Assembly: GCA_030407085.1 (NCBI GenBank)
Contig: CM059587.1
Span: forward strand, 78,109,001 to 78,173,000
DNA from: Trichopria drosophilae
Taxonomy: Eukaryota; Arthropoda; Insecta; Hymenoptera; Diapriidae
Direction of reading: 5' to 3'
Length of the DNA stretch: 64,000 nucleotides
In this document: one piece after another, positions 47,901-59,262 of the stretch
Layout: each line of letters starts with the position of its first letter
How positions within the stretch are numbered: position 1 is the stretch's first letter
Notes under the pieces: generated by a model
The model's database searches: none
What the model was told of the DNA's origin: nothing
What the model saw: only the letters and a program-made list of their open reading frames with translations
Made by a program: the position numbers and the translations under genes

Positions 47901-49479
47901 TCGACTGAATTAAAGAAACTTCTTTTTGTTTTTTGACATTTCAAAATTTTCATTTTATGTTCCTAAAGGGTCCATAAAGGAAATTATGAATTGTATATGT
48001 AAAATGTCGACTTTATTTATTAATATTTTTGAAAAAAAGGCATAGATAGTCGAAGTGTATAGACAAATACATTTATTTTACAAACAAATCGGGTTCCTAT
48101 TTTCCATTCATCTGAAAAAATGGCCGTCAAAACAAAGAAAATCTAGATTAAAGTATTTTGACTATGGTCGAAAAATTTTAGCTATCGTTGAAACGTCACT
48201 TTATACCTTTTAAACAACGTTTTGTCTTCAAAAACTAAAACATCATCTCATTCCTATATACTCAAAATTCTCATCTCATTCTCATTCTCAATAAATTGTA
48301 CTTATATTCACTACACAAAAAAAATGTTGTTTTTCTTACACTCGGAGCGCAAAATGTTATTTTGCGCCCTATGTCGTCAGATATTTTATCTACCATTATT
48401 TTATTAACCAGTACTATTCGAAAAATATCCAACATATCAGATGACAATTTATCTAATAAATGTATAATATGAGATGCAACCCCACTTGCATAAAGAAGAG
48501 TCTTGAATGCCGTCTACACTCTTGTTACATAAACTATATCATCTCAAATAAACAACAACTATATTTTCGTAAGTAAATTAAAAAAAGATGATTTATTATG
48601 ATTAATAATTTGTAGTATGAACTGAATAAATATGTACGATTCATGTCCCAGAAAAAAGGCCAGTCAAAATGGACCTTGCCTAAGCCAATGAAATAATTTC
48701 TTTTAACGAGGTCCCATGAAAAACAGACAAGTTTTTTAACTATTAAAAAATGTTTATTGAACTATTTACAAAAAGTTGAATTTTCTATCCAGTTCATTGC
48801 AAAACATTCAAGTAGAAAAAGTTACAGATCAGACGTTTTATCGCTGCGTTCACGGTCGACCGAACAGCTGATGCGTAAAGAAATACGAAATCTCCACTTC
48901 CACTCGATACGAGTGAAAAAGTAATTATTTAAAATATTGGAAAACAACGCTGTAAAAAAAAACGAGAAATTCCTGGCATGTGTTTTCCTTGTTTGTTTCG
49001 CATCGTTTATGATTTTTACGTGACAAGATTTTCTTGGTTTCTAGCTCTTACTCCCTCGTACCATGATTATTTTTCATTAAATGCAGCACTTTCGCGGTCG
49101 ATGCATCCGTCTCGCATTTATGATCATCGATTCCATCGCTCGTTGGTAAGCAACAGCTTTCTTGCGAGCCTTTCAGCATCTCAGATTTCAAGAAAATCCC
49201 GCAAAAATTCAGGAAACTTTAGAATCCGGTTGTCGAATGTATCGGATAGCACGAGGAATAGAAATTTGTTAACAAGAATTTAAATTTTTATTAAAAAATT
49301 GCTATTTATGATCTTTCTGTCCTCATTTATTTAGCATTTTTTAAGTCAATTTGATTTTTTTAAAATTAATTTTCTTTAGTTTGTTAAATTTCTCGGATTT
49401 TTCAATACGAATTTTATTATTTTTGAATTTTTTTTGTCGTTTTATTAATGTTATTGCAGATTTTTCGATGAATCCGATT
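47901..49479. other. AT-rich noncoding DNA
   Basis: No gene is supported. A perfect small hairpin, GCGCAAAAT-GTT-ATTTTGCGC, lies at 48347-48367. A GC-richer patch at 48830-48915 and another at 49020-49150 may be small regulatory elements. Confidence 0.35.
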
Positions 49480-49620
49480 TCAGATTCAGATTCAACGACC
49501 TCAAAATCTCAAACGTTTATATGTAAAAATCGAACCGCTTGTTGAACTTGCGTTCGCCATGTTGGATCCACCATTTTGAAACTCCAATTTTAGATTCGGA
49601 CAAAAATGACATAAATAGCT
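49480..49620 (-). repeat. Dispersed repeat, copy E (minus strand fragment)
   Basis: The minus strand reads TTCAAAATGGTGGATCCAAC followed by ATGGCGAAC, the hallmark of the 122-bp family. It is followed by a GAATCTGAAATC-like phrase. Only one unit is recognisable. Confidence 0.5.
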
Positions 49621-50264
49621 GTTTTTTTTCCTGAGAACTAAGGGATCACTAGTGTACAGAAACAAAACCTACTCCTAAGACTATTTTTCTATATTTGCAA
49701 TCATGTTTTATTAATTTACTTTCTTTTCAAATGCGATTATTGTCACGTATTGAGAGAACAATTTTTTGACGTGTGGATATATTTGCCGCTCTTTTTTTCT
49801 CAAAATATATTCTGATTTTCAAAAAAAAAAGAGAACTTTTTCAGTCGCCATCATGCAATTTCGACTCGGCGGACATTTTTTATGGAGAATTCTATTTATT
49901 TATGATTTCTCTACAATTTTTCAATAATCTATAGGAAATAAGCATCCGTTTCAATATTAAATTAATTTAATTTTCCTTGACAAAATTCTAAAATATGCTA
50001 AAAATGCGTTTGAACATGAAAATGTTCTACCAACCTTTCCAAACATCAACACTGGCAACACTGTTTTACGGGAAAGGTCACATGGCTAGAATGCGACGTT
50101 GCAAATATACTGCGCCCTTTTTTTAGAGGAATGGTGTATGCGACATATTATTCTTTTCAATATGAGAAAAGTGTCGAAAAAATCATGTAGAGAGTCAAAA
50201 ACTTGTTAATTTTACCAATAAAGTGGAGTAACCATTTTGGTTCCAATTTACTTCATGATTAAAC
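49621..50264. other. AT-rich noncoding DNA
   Basis: Nothing recognised. Confidence 0.4.
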
Positions 50265-50415
50265 GTGCGCGTATGGAAAATCCGAGAAATCAAAAAGCCG
50301 ACAAGTAAAAAAACCGACAGACATAAAAAAAGGGACAAAAAACGACGCTTTTTGATGTGTCCATGTTTTTATGTGTCGGCTTCTTGACTGTCGGTTTTCT
50401 TGACCCGCACCCATC
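50265..50415. mobile_element. Foldback element, CCGACAG family, short copy 2
   Basis: This copy is about 150 bp. The left end (GTGCGCGT, then AAATCAAAAAGCCGACA) and the right end (TGTCGGCTTCTTGACTG to GACCCGCACCCATC at 50402-50415) match the larger copies. The last 14 bases are the exact complement of the first 14 of the copy at 57650. The inner part keeps the GATGTGTCCAT...TTTATGTGTCGGC phrase of the long copies, so it is an internally deleted derivative in the same orientation as the copy at 57650. Confidence 0.75.
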
Positions 50416-50999
50416 TATTTAAACAAATTTACATGTAATTGGTATTTTATCGGCTTATGCCCTAAATTATGTTAAAAAATCATTTCGATTTTTCTTCAAA
50501 AATTTCAGATTTCTCCGTTACCTAGAATTGATTAACTAATTAACTGATAATATTAACTGAAGAGGGATCCGAGAGATCCGAAAGGGAAAAAATAATGAAG
50601 AAGATTTTGTAACATTTATAGGCCGTAAGCTGATAAAGTATATAAATTTTCTAATATTTCATATTAATAACCCTATATTAACTTATATTTTAAAAATTTA
50701 TAGGCTTTACTTGAAGACTAGAAAATGCTGAAATATTTTGATAAATAGGGCTAAGTAATTAAATTCATTAAATTTTACTAACTTCGGAAGCTTTTACTAC
50801 TGATTTTTTCGTATAACTCGTTTTCAAGTGTAATTTACAATCAGAATGTATAAATAATCGATAAATTTAATTTCAAAACGAATCAATAAATATAAAACAT
50901 TTCAAATTAGAAATGGTACCAATCTTTTTGGTACCAATGCTTATAAAATTTTACGTACAAATAAGATTTATCAAAAAAGCCAAAAATCTTTGCTCAACC
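50416..50999. other. AT-rich noncoding DNA
   Basis: Nothing recognised. Confidence 0.4.
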
Positions 51000-51560
51000 C
51001 CAATATCTCGCAACGTATTAAAAAATCGGACAAACTCTCGATGTTTCATAGCTTCCGGCTACGAGGGAGAACAATGGCCCCGGATTCGAAATTCGAAAAG
51101 CGTGCAATTAATACCTCAAGCGGGCCGTTCGTTTTTGACACGAAACCACGGGTTATTGGATCGGCGAATCCGGTTGCGAAAATCAAATTAAATGAGGCAT
51201 TCGCTCGAACAGCGCTCGCTTCACTTTCGAAATCGCCTTCGCTTCTGCCGGTGCCAACTGGAGAATCGGCGGCGCTTTCGAGACAATCGCGGATATCGCG
51301 CAGATGCCGAAACAATCGGACGCAGATAACCTCGATCCTTTTGCAGGAAGCGTCAGTTTTAGAGTTTTCTTCTTTAAATCCCCCCCACCACGAAACCAAT
51401 CGCCTATCCCTTTATGCCCCTCCCCCCGGACCCCTGCTCTCACCTACCGTCGCCTCTCACCGGCGAAAATGTAAAACTGCCGATCCGACACCTGTCCCTT
51501 CTCTTGTATCCGAATCGTCCGACCATAAATCGATAGGTCGATGCTCGCTTCTGGTTTAAT
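51000..51560. promoter_or_regulatory. CpG-rich island
   Basis: A long CpG-rich stretch. The plus-strand frame is open for 189 codons (from a TTG at 50990; first ATG near 51040), and two minus-strand frames of 86-117 codons overlap it. Simultaneous long frames on both strands reflect the lack of AT-rich stops. The peptides are Ser/Arg/Pro-rich with no domain. A pyrimidine-rich stretch (51375-51450) lies in the middle. This is candidate regulatory DNA or a noncoding exon. Confidence 0.3.
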
Positions 51561-51917
51561 TTTTTTTTAAGAAGTGAAAACTGATCCTTTAAGCGCTTTA
51601 GGTACGCAAATTACATGGTGAAATGTTAAAATCTATTCGACTTGTCTGGACGTTTTATAAACTGCGAATCGTTTTTGTTTTAAAAATGCTTTAATTATTT
51701 CAAAAACATGAATGAGATATCTTAAGACATTAATATCTATAGTCATTTAAATTTAAAAAATTGTTTAAAATTACTTTTGACAGTGGAAAAATTGAACATT
51801 ATCTCGAAAAGACGCTTTTCTCTCATTGAATATTTTTTTAGACTAGTTTATCGTTCCCTAAGCACATTTCGTTAGGAGTCTCAAATCTTTTTATATCGCT
51901 TGAGGACTGAACTTAAT
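51561..51917. other. AT-rich noncoding DNA
   Basis: Nothing recognised. Confidence 0.4.
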
Positions 51918-52328
51918 TTGCCATGGTCGGTTTGACGCTTTCGTCCCATCTGTGGCCGTATGAGGAACTTCAAAAAGGTTAAAAAATCATAATAACATTT
52001 ACGGTAACGCCTTATTTTTTAAATAACTTTCCAAAACGACGTTTTCGATAAATGTTTATTTACAAAATTATTCTTATTTTTCGAAAGTTATTTAATAAAA
52101 TAATATAATCGACGTGAACCAAGTTTATTTTATTTTGTTGAAATTATCGTCGATTACAATAGTTTTCTAAAAATAAGAATTAATTTCTTAATAAACATTT
52201 ATCGGAAAAAGGCGTTTTGCATAGTTATTGAAAAAAAAAAGATGTTGTAGCATATATTATGATGATTTTATCACCTTTTTGAAATCCCTCTTACGGCCAC
52301 AGATAGCGCAGAGGCGACCAAGGCGAAT
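51918..52328. mobile_element. Long hairpin (inverted-repeat) element, about 410 bp, arms of about 190 bp
   Basis: The left arm (51918-52114) and right arm (52147-52328) pair along nearly their full length. Matching phrases include CATCTGTGGCCGTA against TATCTGTGGCCGTA, TTCAAAAAGGT, CGATAAATGTTTATT and ATTCTTATTTTT. AATCGACG pairs with CGTCGATT next to the loop of about 32 bases. Mismatches and small gaps are spread along both arms. No coding capacity is seen. A transcript would form a very long double strand. Confidence 0.75.
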
Positions 52329-53249
52329 ATAAATGCGGTAAGGACACTTAAAACATTGTCTGTTAAAATGGCGGCCAGGAATGAAAAATGTCCTCTTAAA
52401 CCCGTTTTTTCTTTAAAACGATAAGATTTACGAAATATTTTTATTGAATAATAAACTCTGAAATTTGGACACAAAATACCGATATTCAGACCATCGAATT
52501 GAATATAAACCGTACGAAATAATAGAAAATCCGTAATCAGACAAACTGCAAACCTGAAGAATGAAACCGTTTCGAATTGTGGTAATTAGGACTTCTTTAA
52601 GAACTCTTTTTTTTAGGCTATGAGAAGTAAGATCTCATCAAGAGGTCTTTTTTTTTAAGAGCTCTCAACGATCTCTTTTAACAGTTTCTTTAGATTTTGC
52701 TGAATGATTGTAAATTTGATGATTCAAATATTAATATAATTGTGAAATAATAAATTGATCCTCCTAATTACTAATAGTAACGATTTTACTCCTTTATAAT
52801 CAAGCAATTTCACCATTTTTTATTTTAGTTCGAAGAAAATAAAATTATTCAAATCGGATGAACTAACGTCCATTAATGTAAAAAGCAAGAAAGGTAGAAG
52901 TTACTTTTCATGCCGCTAGATGTGGTTTCGACTACTGCAGTTCTACCGTTCACGATAGTTACAGAAACCGGTGTTCATTTAGTTATTAAAACATGCTGTC
53001 TGTTATGACAAATATTGCTAGCACCTGATGAAATATCTAGTTGGATACTGTTGGCATTTGGATACGTTGCTTAGTGGTTAAATAATATTGTATCGAAAAA
53101 CCAATTTCGTTTTTCATCATTTTTAACGAATTTTTACCTTTAAATATTTTTCTTCGTTAGAATCAATTTAAATTAAATAGAAACTAACTATAATTTCGAC
53201 AAAGTATCATCCTCTCATTTCTTAAATTTTGTATGACATAAATTACACT
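52329..53249. other. AT-rich noncoding DNA
   Basis: No gene is supported. A GC-richer patch at 52905-53050 includes CCGCTAGATGTGG. Confidence 0.35.
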
Positions 53250-54480
53250 TTATAAATATGATATTTATTAAATAATTCAATTGTAATCGGTGAAGTGAAT
53301 GCGACGGAATGTTTGTTCTAATCTAATTAGTAATATAAATTTACTTATATAATTATTGACTTTCTATTCTATATTAGCAACATAGAATTTACGAATTATT
53401 ACTCCATTGTGCTATACAAATCGTACTAACGAAATTTAGTAATAATTAGTCATTATTCCTAACTCTTCTAACGAATTAAAATTAAATTAATTTCGTATTG
53501 TAATTAAACAAATTTTAGACTCGGTACTACCGTTTTTATCAAGTTTTATTTCTAAATAAGAAGTAGTAAAAAACTACTTATGAAAGGGTGAAATGTCGTC
53601 CGTAATTAAATTCTAGTGATTTTTACTAATAAAGATGAAAAGACTTCTAATTCAACAGTCAGATTCTTCTAATTTCACAGAAATATTCTAAAGTAAACAT
53701 AGTTATGTTTTTTAATATATTATCACTAAAGCAAATTAGTTATTCGTTTTTGTATTCGTTATTAATGACGAATAAAATTAGTAAGAAACTTTTCTCTCCG
53801 TCTTTTTATTAAATTTTAAAATTTTACTAAATTACTAATAGCTGATAGAAGCTGTTTATTGCAATTTTAGTTTTTATTATTATGCATAATTTGTTGTCCT
53901 GATCAAACTTTTACTAAATGTTATCGCACTACTAATGATTAGTAAAATGACAAATTAATATCGTGTTTTATTGTATTCTCTTTAATTATAGCAATCTTAG
54001 TAACAATAAAATGAATTAGTAATTGTTTAAACTAATGGATATAACTACGATTTGCGAGTAATTTGAACTAGTCCATAAACTTACTAGTCAGTAAATAAAA
54101 ATTTTGTTTTAAATTTTCTATTTTTCGAACATTACTGATTTGAATGTAAAGGAAACGTTCTAGTAGACAATTTAGATAATAGCATTGGACTAAAATTCTA
54201 TTGATTATATCTTTCCCTTCTTGCAATTTGATTTAGTAGAATTTTAGCAATGACTAGTCCAATTCTACTACTTCCAACTACAAGATTGCAAAGTAATAAA
54301 ATACCAATACAATAATCAAAATCAATAGAATAAGAAGTTTACAAAATTAGTTGTGAAACCCAAAACGTTTCATTTATATTTTTTAATGAGTTAAAGGACA
54401 AAATGATTAATAGTAGTCGACTCTCGTTGAATTATTCTACGCATCCATTTGTCTGGTATATGTAATGGAGAAAACGTGTT
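53250..54480. repeat. ATTAGTAA/TTACTAAT-dense domain (probable larger element of the same family)
   Basis: About a dozen ATTAGT or ACTAAT words in both orientations fall in 1.2 kb (for example near 53326, 53440, 53625, 53780, 53935, 54020 and 54350), plus ACTAGTC variants. The same words characterise the short MITEs at 54877 and 63541. It may be a longer relative or several nested copies. The termini were not resolved. Confidence 0.45.
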
Positions 54481-54876
54481 CCTATAATAAACTTGTGTAA
54501 GCCCGCCTGCATAGCGCAAACAACCATTTTATATCGTAAAATGAAAAACCCGGAAAAAAGGGAATAATTAAATTAAATACTAACAAATTTTCAAACAAGT
54601 TTAGAAAATAAATCATTACATAAGTTTTCATTTAATTTTTAATCATTTTCGGGAGTTTTTTGAAAATGTGACAGTAATTAAAAAATTTTAGATGTATAGA
54701 TTCAATTTTGAAAATTTCTTGCATATTTTTAGTATCTTTTACCATGTAGAAGGTAGTAGATTTTGTATTCCATACCCTTCTTTAAAGCAATGTGTGTTAT
54801 TAACCGTCGAATATAAATTGTGTATGGACATTTGCTCTCTAAATCTGAATTAGTTAAAAAATACCAATAAGAAAAT
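54481..54876. other. AT-rich noncoding DNA
   Basis: Nothing recognised. Confidence 0.4.
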
Positions 54877-55060
54877 GAAAAGTGGGTCATCAAATGAATT
54901 AGTAATCATTTTTTATAATAAAAAGTTAAAACCTACTAATTTATTATTCCACACACTACTAAACTAAAAAAGTCATTATCTACTGGTAGGTTAGTAACGA
55001 ATTAGTATTTTCGTACTATTTGTCAGTAAAAAACTTACTAATTGATGGTAATTCACTTTT
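54877..55060. mobile_element. ATTAGTAA-family MITE, complete, about 184 bp
   Basis: The left end is GAAAAGTGGGTCATCAAATG followed by AATTAGTAATC. The right end, complemented, is GAAAAGTGAATTACCATCAA followed by TTAGTAAG. Internal words are ACTAAT and ATTAGTAAC. The element is noncoding. Confidence 0.6.
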
Positions 55061-55579
55061 CGCTGTAGGCAAGTCGTTTTTAATTCTTCAAGTTTAGAGA
55101 GTACCGACAGAGGGCTACGTTTCAATTTTTAATTCTCGCAAGTGCTTAATTCGTAGTGCATATCACGTATTCTTAGCATATAAATAGAAATTAATTGTAA
55201 ACATTTATAAGGAATGTTATTAAAATAACAATTAATTTTAGCAATAAACTAAACTGGCCCTTAAATATCATTGTCATAAAGCATGTGCAGTACGTTTTAA
55301 TTTTATTTCATAGACCTACTTACTTAATAAATAAAATATGACGAATTTATGCATCGTAATTAAATAAAATTGAGCAAATACAAAGAAAGACGAAAGAAAG
55401 TTGTTACTTTACTAAACAGCAAACATTTTTATACCAAATTCAGGCATTTTTAGAGCATTCACAACGCTGTTAAATGTATCGTGCTTTTGAAAAGACGAAA
55501 TAACTCAAACTCGACATAATAACGTGAAAAAATGTAAACAAATCATCCATTCAACCTCAAACATTAATCAAAAACATTC
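55061..55579. other. AT-rich noncoding DNA
   Basis: Nothing recognised. Confidence 0.4.
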
Positions 55580-55990
55580 ATCCAAACGTCATTCGTCCGT
55601 TTTCACGGGACTTTCGACACTTGCCCCCGGAGCGGAAACCGATAGGTGGTCCCCCAAGAGTTTTCTGAAGGAAAGGAGATGGCCCCCGACGCGGGTCACT
55701 TTTAAGGCCGTATAGGGGCCAACCAAGATCGCGCGTGGCACGTCGACCTACGATGTAGGCAGACACGTCTTTTCTTGCTTCACGAAAGTGGCCTCTCGAT
55801 CGTAAATTGCGTTTACGCATAAACTTCTCTTATTTTTTTTCTTCTGCGCAGGATGGCGCCCAATACTTGTTCCTGTCCAGTAAAGGGGGTTCCCCTACGT
55901 CGCAGGGCGTTCGAGAGTGAAACGGGCCAATGAAAAGGGGCGGTGAAAGGAAGCGATTATCTTTTCAAAAGATGAGCTACGTGCGAACGA
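55580..55990. promoter_or_regulatory. CpG-rich island containing a candidate splice acceptor and short exon
   Basis: A CpG-rich stretch with C-runs near 55623-55690. A T/C-rich tract at 55825-55845 runs into GCGCAG at 55851, which is the best acceptor-like site I saw in the window. The minus-strand frame 55578-55820 is Arg/Gly-rich with no domain. The island may be exon-bearing or regulatory. Confidence 0.3.
55852..55920 (+). CDS. Candidate terminal coding exon (partial, unrecognised)
   Basis: The phase-0 frame starts right after the acceptor AG at 55851. It reads DGAQYLFLSSKGGSPTSQG and a few more residues to a TGA ending at 55920. In a second frame an ATG at 55853 opens a 26-codon ORF ending at 55933. 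A donor-like GCG|GTGAAA lies near 55945, so an internal or UTR exon is equally possible. The family is not recognised and no upstream partner exon is identified. Confidence 0.2.
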   Translation, partial: DGAQYLFLSSKGGSPTSQGVRE

Positions 55991-56529
55991 ATTCTCGACC
56001 GTTTTAATTGATTTTTTAAGGGTCTTTTTCCTTATGTCAAAAATACACTAATATTATGTATAAAACACATATTTACAGACATTTTGAATTTCATTTTATT
56101 TTTTTTTAATTCTGGTTTTATACATTTATTAAAAAAAAATAATTGATTTAGAAAGTCCTCAATAAGAACTCCATATAATGAATGCATAATCAGAGGTTCG
56201 GGTGTAATATTAAATAAATGAATAATATGTAATTATATACTATCATATATAATTGTGTATAATTATATACAACTTTTAAGATGTATATAGTTATATATAA
56301 GACCGTCTATCCATATATATCATTTTGGCCTAAGATGAATATTTCTCTTGTATAGCCTCAAAAATTGCGTAAAATGACGATTTATGCGGTTTTTCGCGAC
56401 TAGCCCGTTCCGCTAAATAGCTAACGAAAATGTCGCAGAACGAAGTTGTAGAGCTTAAAAAAACAAAGAATTAAACCCCTTATACGTTAAGTTTAGATCA
56501 AAATTAAGCGCAGAATAACAAATACATAT
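55991..56529. other. AT-rich noncoding DNA with TATA-type low complexity
   Basis: TATATAATTATATAC-type repeats lie at 56220-56320. No gene is supported. Confidence 0.4.
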
Positions 56530-57195
56530 ACAGTAAACGTTATATTAACGTTTATAAGCGGTTTATAATACATTTACATGAGTTTACGTTAAAAACATAA
56601 TAGACACATGATTTTATGGTATTCCTTAACAACAGATGAACATAAAAAACGCTGAAATAAAAATTAACAAATTTATATTTAATATTTGTGTATAAGAAAC
56701 GTATTAAAAAGGTTTTTAAACCTATTTCTACTATATCAAGGGGTTCAGTTTCATAATTAACGTAGCAAATCAACACGACTTCCATAGGATCAGTAAAAAA
56801 CAGAAATATATTTCATATGTTAGATTTAAACGTTAAATAAACGTTTTGAATTACATTTAATAAAAGAGAATGAAAAACATAACGTTTTTCGTAAACTATT
56901 GTATATGCACACCCATTTATCACTGTTGAAACACTTCAAAAGTTCTGATAATAAAATAAACGTGAAAATGTTTGTAAATGGTTTGATTTTTCTTTAAAGG
57001 TTTTTTAAATACGTTTATTTAACATACATATTTAACGATATTTTTCTATTCGATGTAAGTAATCTGCAATGTTTCATTAAATGTTTTTATACGTTCAACT
57101 TGCAACACGTAGATATTTCAGAAAAGTCCCAATAAACTTATTTTATACGATCGATTTATACGAACGTGTTATAAACGTTTATCGTAAACCGTGTT
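56530..57195. mobile_element. AACGTTTATA-rich inverted-repeat element, about 665 bp
   Basis: Near the left end ACAGTAAACGTTATATTAAC leads into AACGTTTATAAGCG. The complement of the right end reads GGTTTACGATAAACGTTTAT followed by AACACG. About a dozen AAACGT/ACGTTT words in both orientations lie between. Such subterminal word repeats are known from several DNA transposons, where transposase binds them. Minus-strand frames inside are Lys/Asn/Phe-rich with no domain, so it is nonautonomous. Confidence 0.5.
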
Positions 57196-57649
57196 AGTAA
57201 AATGCGTACACACTTCTTATACCGCTTTTCCACCATAATGGACTTATTGTAAATGTTGTTGGTAATTTATAAAAATCGTTTTGGGACCGGTAAAGGGATA
57301 ATTTTAAATAATGTCTGAAAGAGGGGGGAAGATATGCGAACAAATCGAAAAATTTCGTGAAATTCACCGAGGTATCGTCAACAACGAAATAATTGTCGAA
57401 AGTAAGACAGGGTATAAGAGTAAGAAAATTGCTGTACTGTTCCATTTCACTTTTCAGAGTCCTGACACGCAATTCCGGCAATGGTCTTTTATAAAACCGC
57501 GGTAATTTGCGTGACTCGGAGTTTACACGTAAAGGGTCGATGTACGCACGATCCTCATTTTAACAATTAATTTTGAGCATTTTCATTTCAAAAAACATAT
57601 AAAATTCGACATCATTTGTCAAAATTAAAACCAATGAAAAGAATGCAGT
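57196..57649. other. AT-rich noncoding DNA
   Basis: No gene is supported. A GC-richer patch at 57440-57545 is unexplained. Confidence 0.35.
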
Positions 57650-58145
57650 GATGGGTGCGGGTCGAAAAACCGACAAATAAAAAAGCCGATAGCTCGAAAA
57701 ACTGACAGTCAAAATACCGACATTAAAAAAGCTGACAGTAGAAAAACCGATAGACAAAAATCTGAACAGTTAAGAAACAGATATTAAAAAAACCGTCAGG
57801 CAAAAAGCCAACGCGTCAAAAAACCGATAGTTGAAAAACTGAAATGTCACGATATTCAAATAACCGACATTTAAAAAACCAGACTGCCAAAAAGCCGACA
57901 GTATAAAAACTGACACTTCAAAAATTGACTACCCGCTTGTCGATGTGTCTATTTTTTTATGTGTCGGCTTTTTGGCAGTCTGTTCTTCGAAGTGTCAGTT
58001 ATGTGACTATCGATATTATATGACAATTCGGTTTTTAGACGTGTCGGTCTTTTTGCCTGTCGGCTTTTTGAATATCGGTATTTTGACTGCCGGTTTTTTG
58101 ACCTGTCGGCGTTTTGATTTGTCGGTTTTTCGACCCACACCCGAC
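57650..58145. mobile_element. Foldback (palindromic minisatellite) element, CCGACAG family, copy 3
   Basis: The element starts with GATGGGTGCGGGTC at 57650 and ends with a 3-mismatch complement at 58132-58145. The left half has CCGACA words and the right half TGTCGG words. The asymmetric centre (TTGACTACCCGCTTGTCGAT and following) is the reverse complement of the centre of copy 1, so copies 1 and 3 lie in opposite orientations. Frames through it on both strands (57945-58247 plus, 57949-58231 minus) translate the repeat words and are not genes. Confidence 0.8.
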
Positions 58146-58865
58146 AAAATTTCCGAAGTTAAGGAAGAAATATTTTCTACAACGTTGATGCCGTCACTGG
58201 TGAATGACCGATTCTTCCTCGAAAGGAACATGTTGACATTTTCTTAGCAAAACGTTTGCAAGCTTCGTGCCACAGTCCGTTATGTCAGTTTCATTGCACA
58301 ATACCAACTTAATATATACGACGTGACATTTATCATTTTACATAACGAATTAAACGCATAAGAAATACCACTGCACATTTTCTGATCGCTAATAACTGGA
58401 TTAATTAAAAGAGGTTAATCTGCAGATTGACGAGATGCATAGTTTAATTATAAGTTTTAATGATCTTATACCGGATTTTAATCAAAACAAAAATGTTGAT
58501 TTTAATGGAAGTCTATATTTAATTAAAGTTCTTACAAGGATGTCAACATTTGTTGAGTATATTGTAAAAAAGTGTTATATCTGTCAACAAAAATTGATTG
58601 AGTAAGAATTTTAAATAAAACTATGAAAAGTGGAAACTCTGACTACTCAGAAGAATATATTCTGCTGTAGGTGTAAAAAAGAAAAACAAGAACTAAAAAA
58701 TAACAGATTTTTCGATTTCACTGATGTTTCTTTAAAATGTTTATGTCGTTATAAAATGATTACGACTTTTTTTCGAGTTATTAGAAAATGACGAGACCTG
58801 CAAACTGTAATACCTGCACCATGATTAGGAAGGTGGTGAATTATACTAACTTTGTATACATTTGA
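58146..58865. other. AT-rich noncoding DNA
   Basis: Nothing recognised. Confidence 0.4.
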
Positions 58866-59262
58866 ATGAAGATGAAGCTGCTGTCAACTTCTGATGTTGA
58901 CAGTTACTGATGTTGACTGTTGATGAAACAATAATGATGAAATATTATATATTTTAAATATCAATAATGTGAGATGATGACTATGATGTTGACGGCGTTT
59001 GATAAAGGTTGCCATATTTTAATCTTATCGATTAACTTTGATGTGAATTGATAATGATGTCGAATGATCATGTTAGAGGACAAAAAAGTCGAATTGTTGG
59101 TGACAACCATGATGTATATTATTGTGCTGATGTTATTAATTGATGCTGTCATGAAACTGTAATGTCGATGTACGATGTAAAGTAGTAGATAGTAGGATGT
59201 TGATTACGATTGTATGATGTCAAATGAGGATGATGTCAGTATATAGAATCCTGATGTTAGAA
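58866..59262. repeat. Degenerate GATGTTGA/GATGAT repeat
   Basis: GATGTTGA, GATGATG, GATGTCA and TGATGTTA words recur irregularly over about 400 bases, including the inverted pair CTGTCAAC/GTTGACAG near 58881-58903. It is probably an old trinucleotide or hexanucleotide tract expanded from GAT-rich units. Confidence 0.5.

Noticed and set aside
50990..51559. Plus-strand open frame of 189 codons
   Set aside because: It begins at TTG and lies in a CpG-rich island where AT-rich stop codons are rare. Two long frames overlap it on the other strand, and no domain is recognisable.
57945..58247. Open frames on both strands with repetitive, almost periodic peptides
   Set aside because: They translate the CCGACAG/CTGTCGG word repeats of a foldback element.
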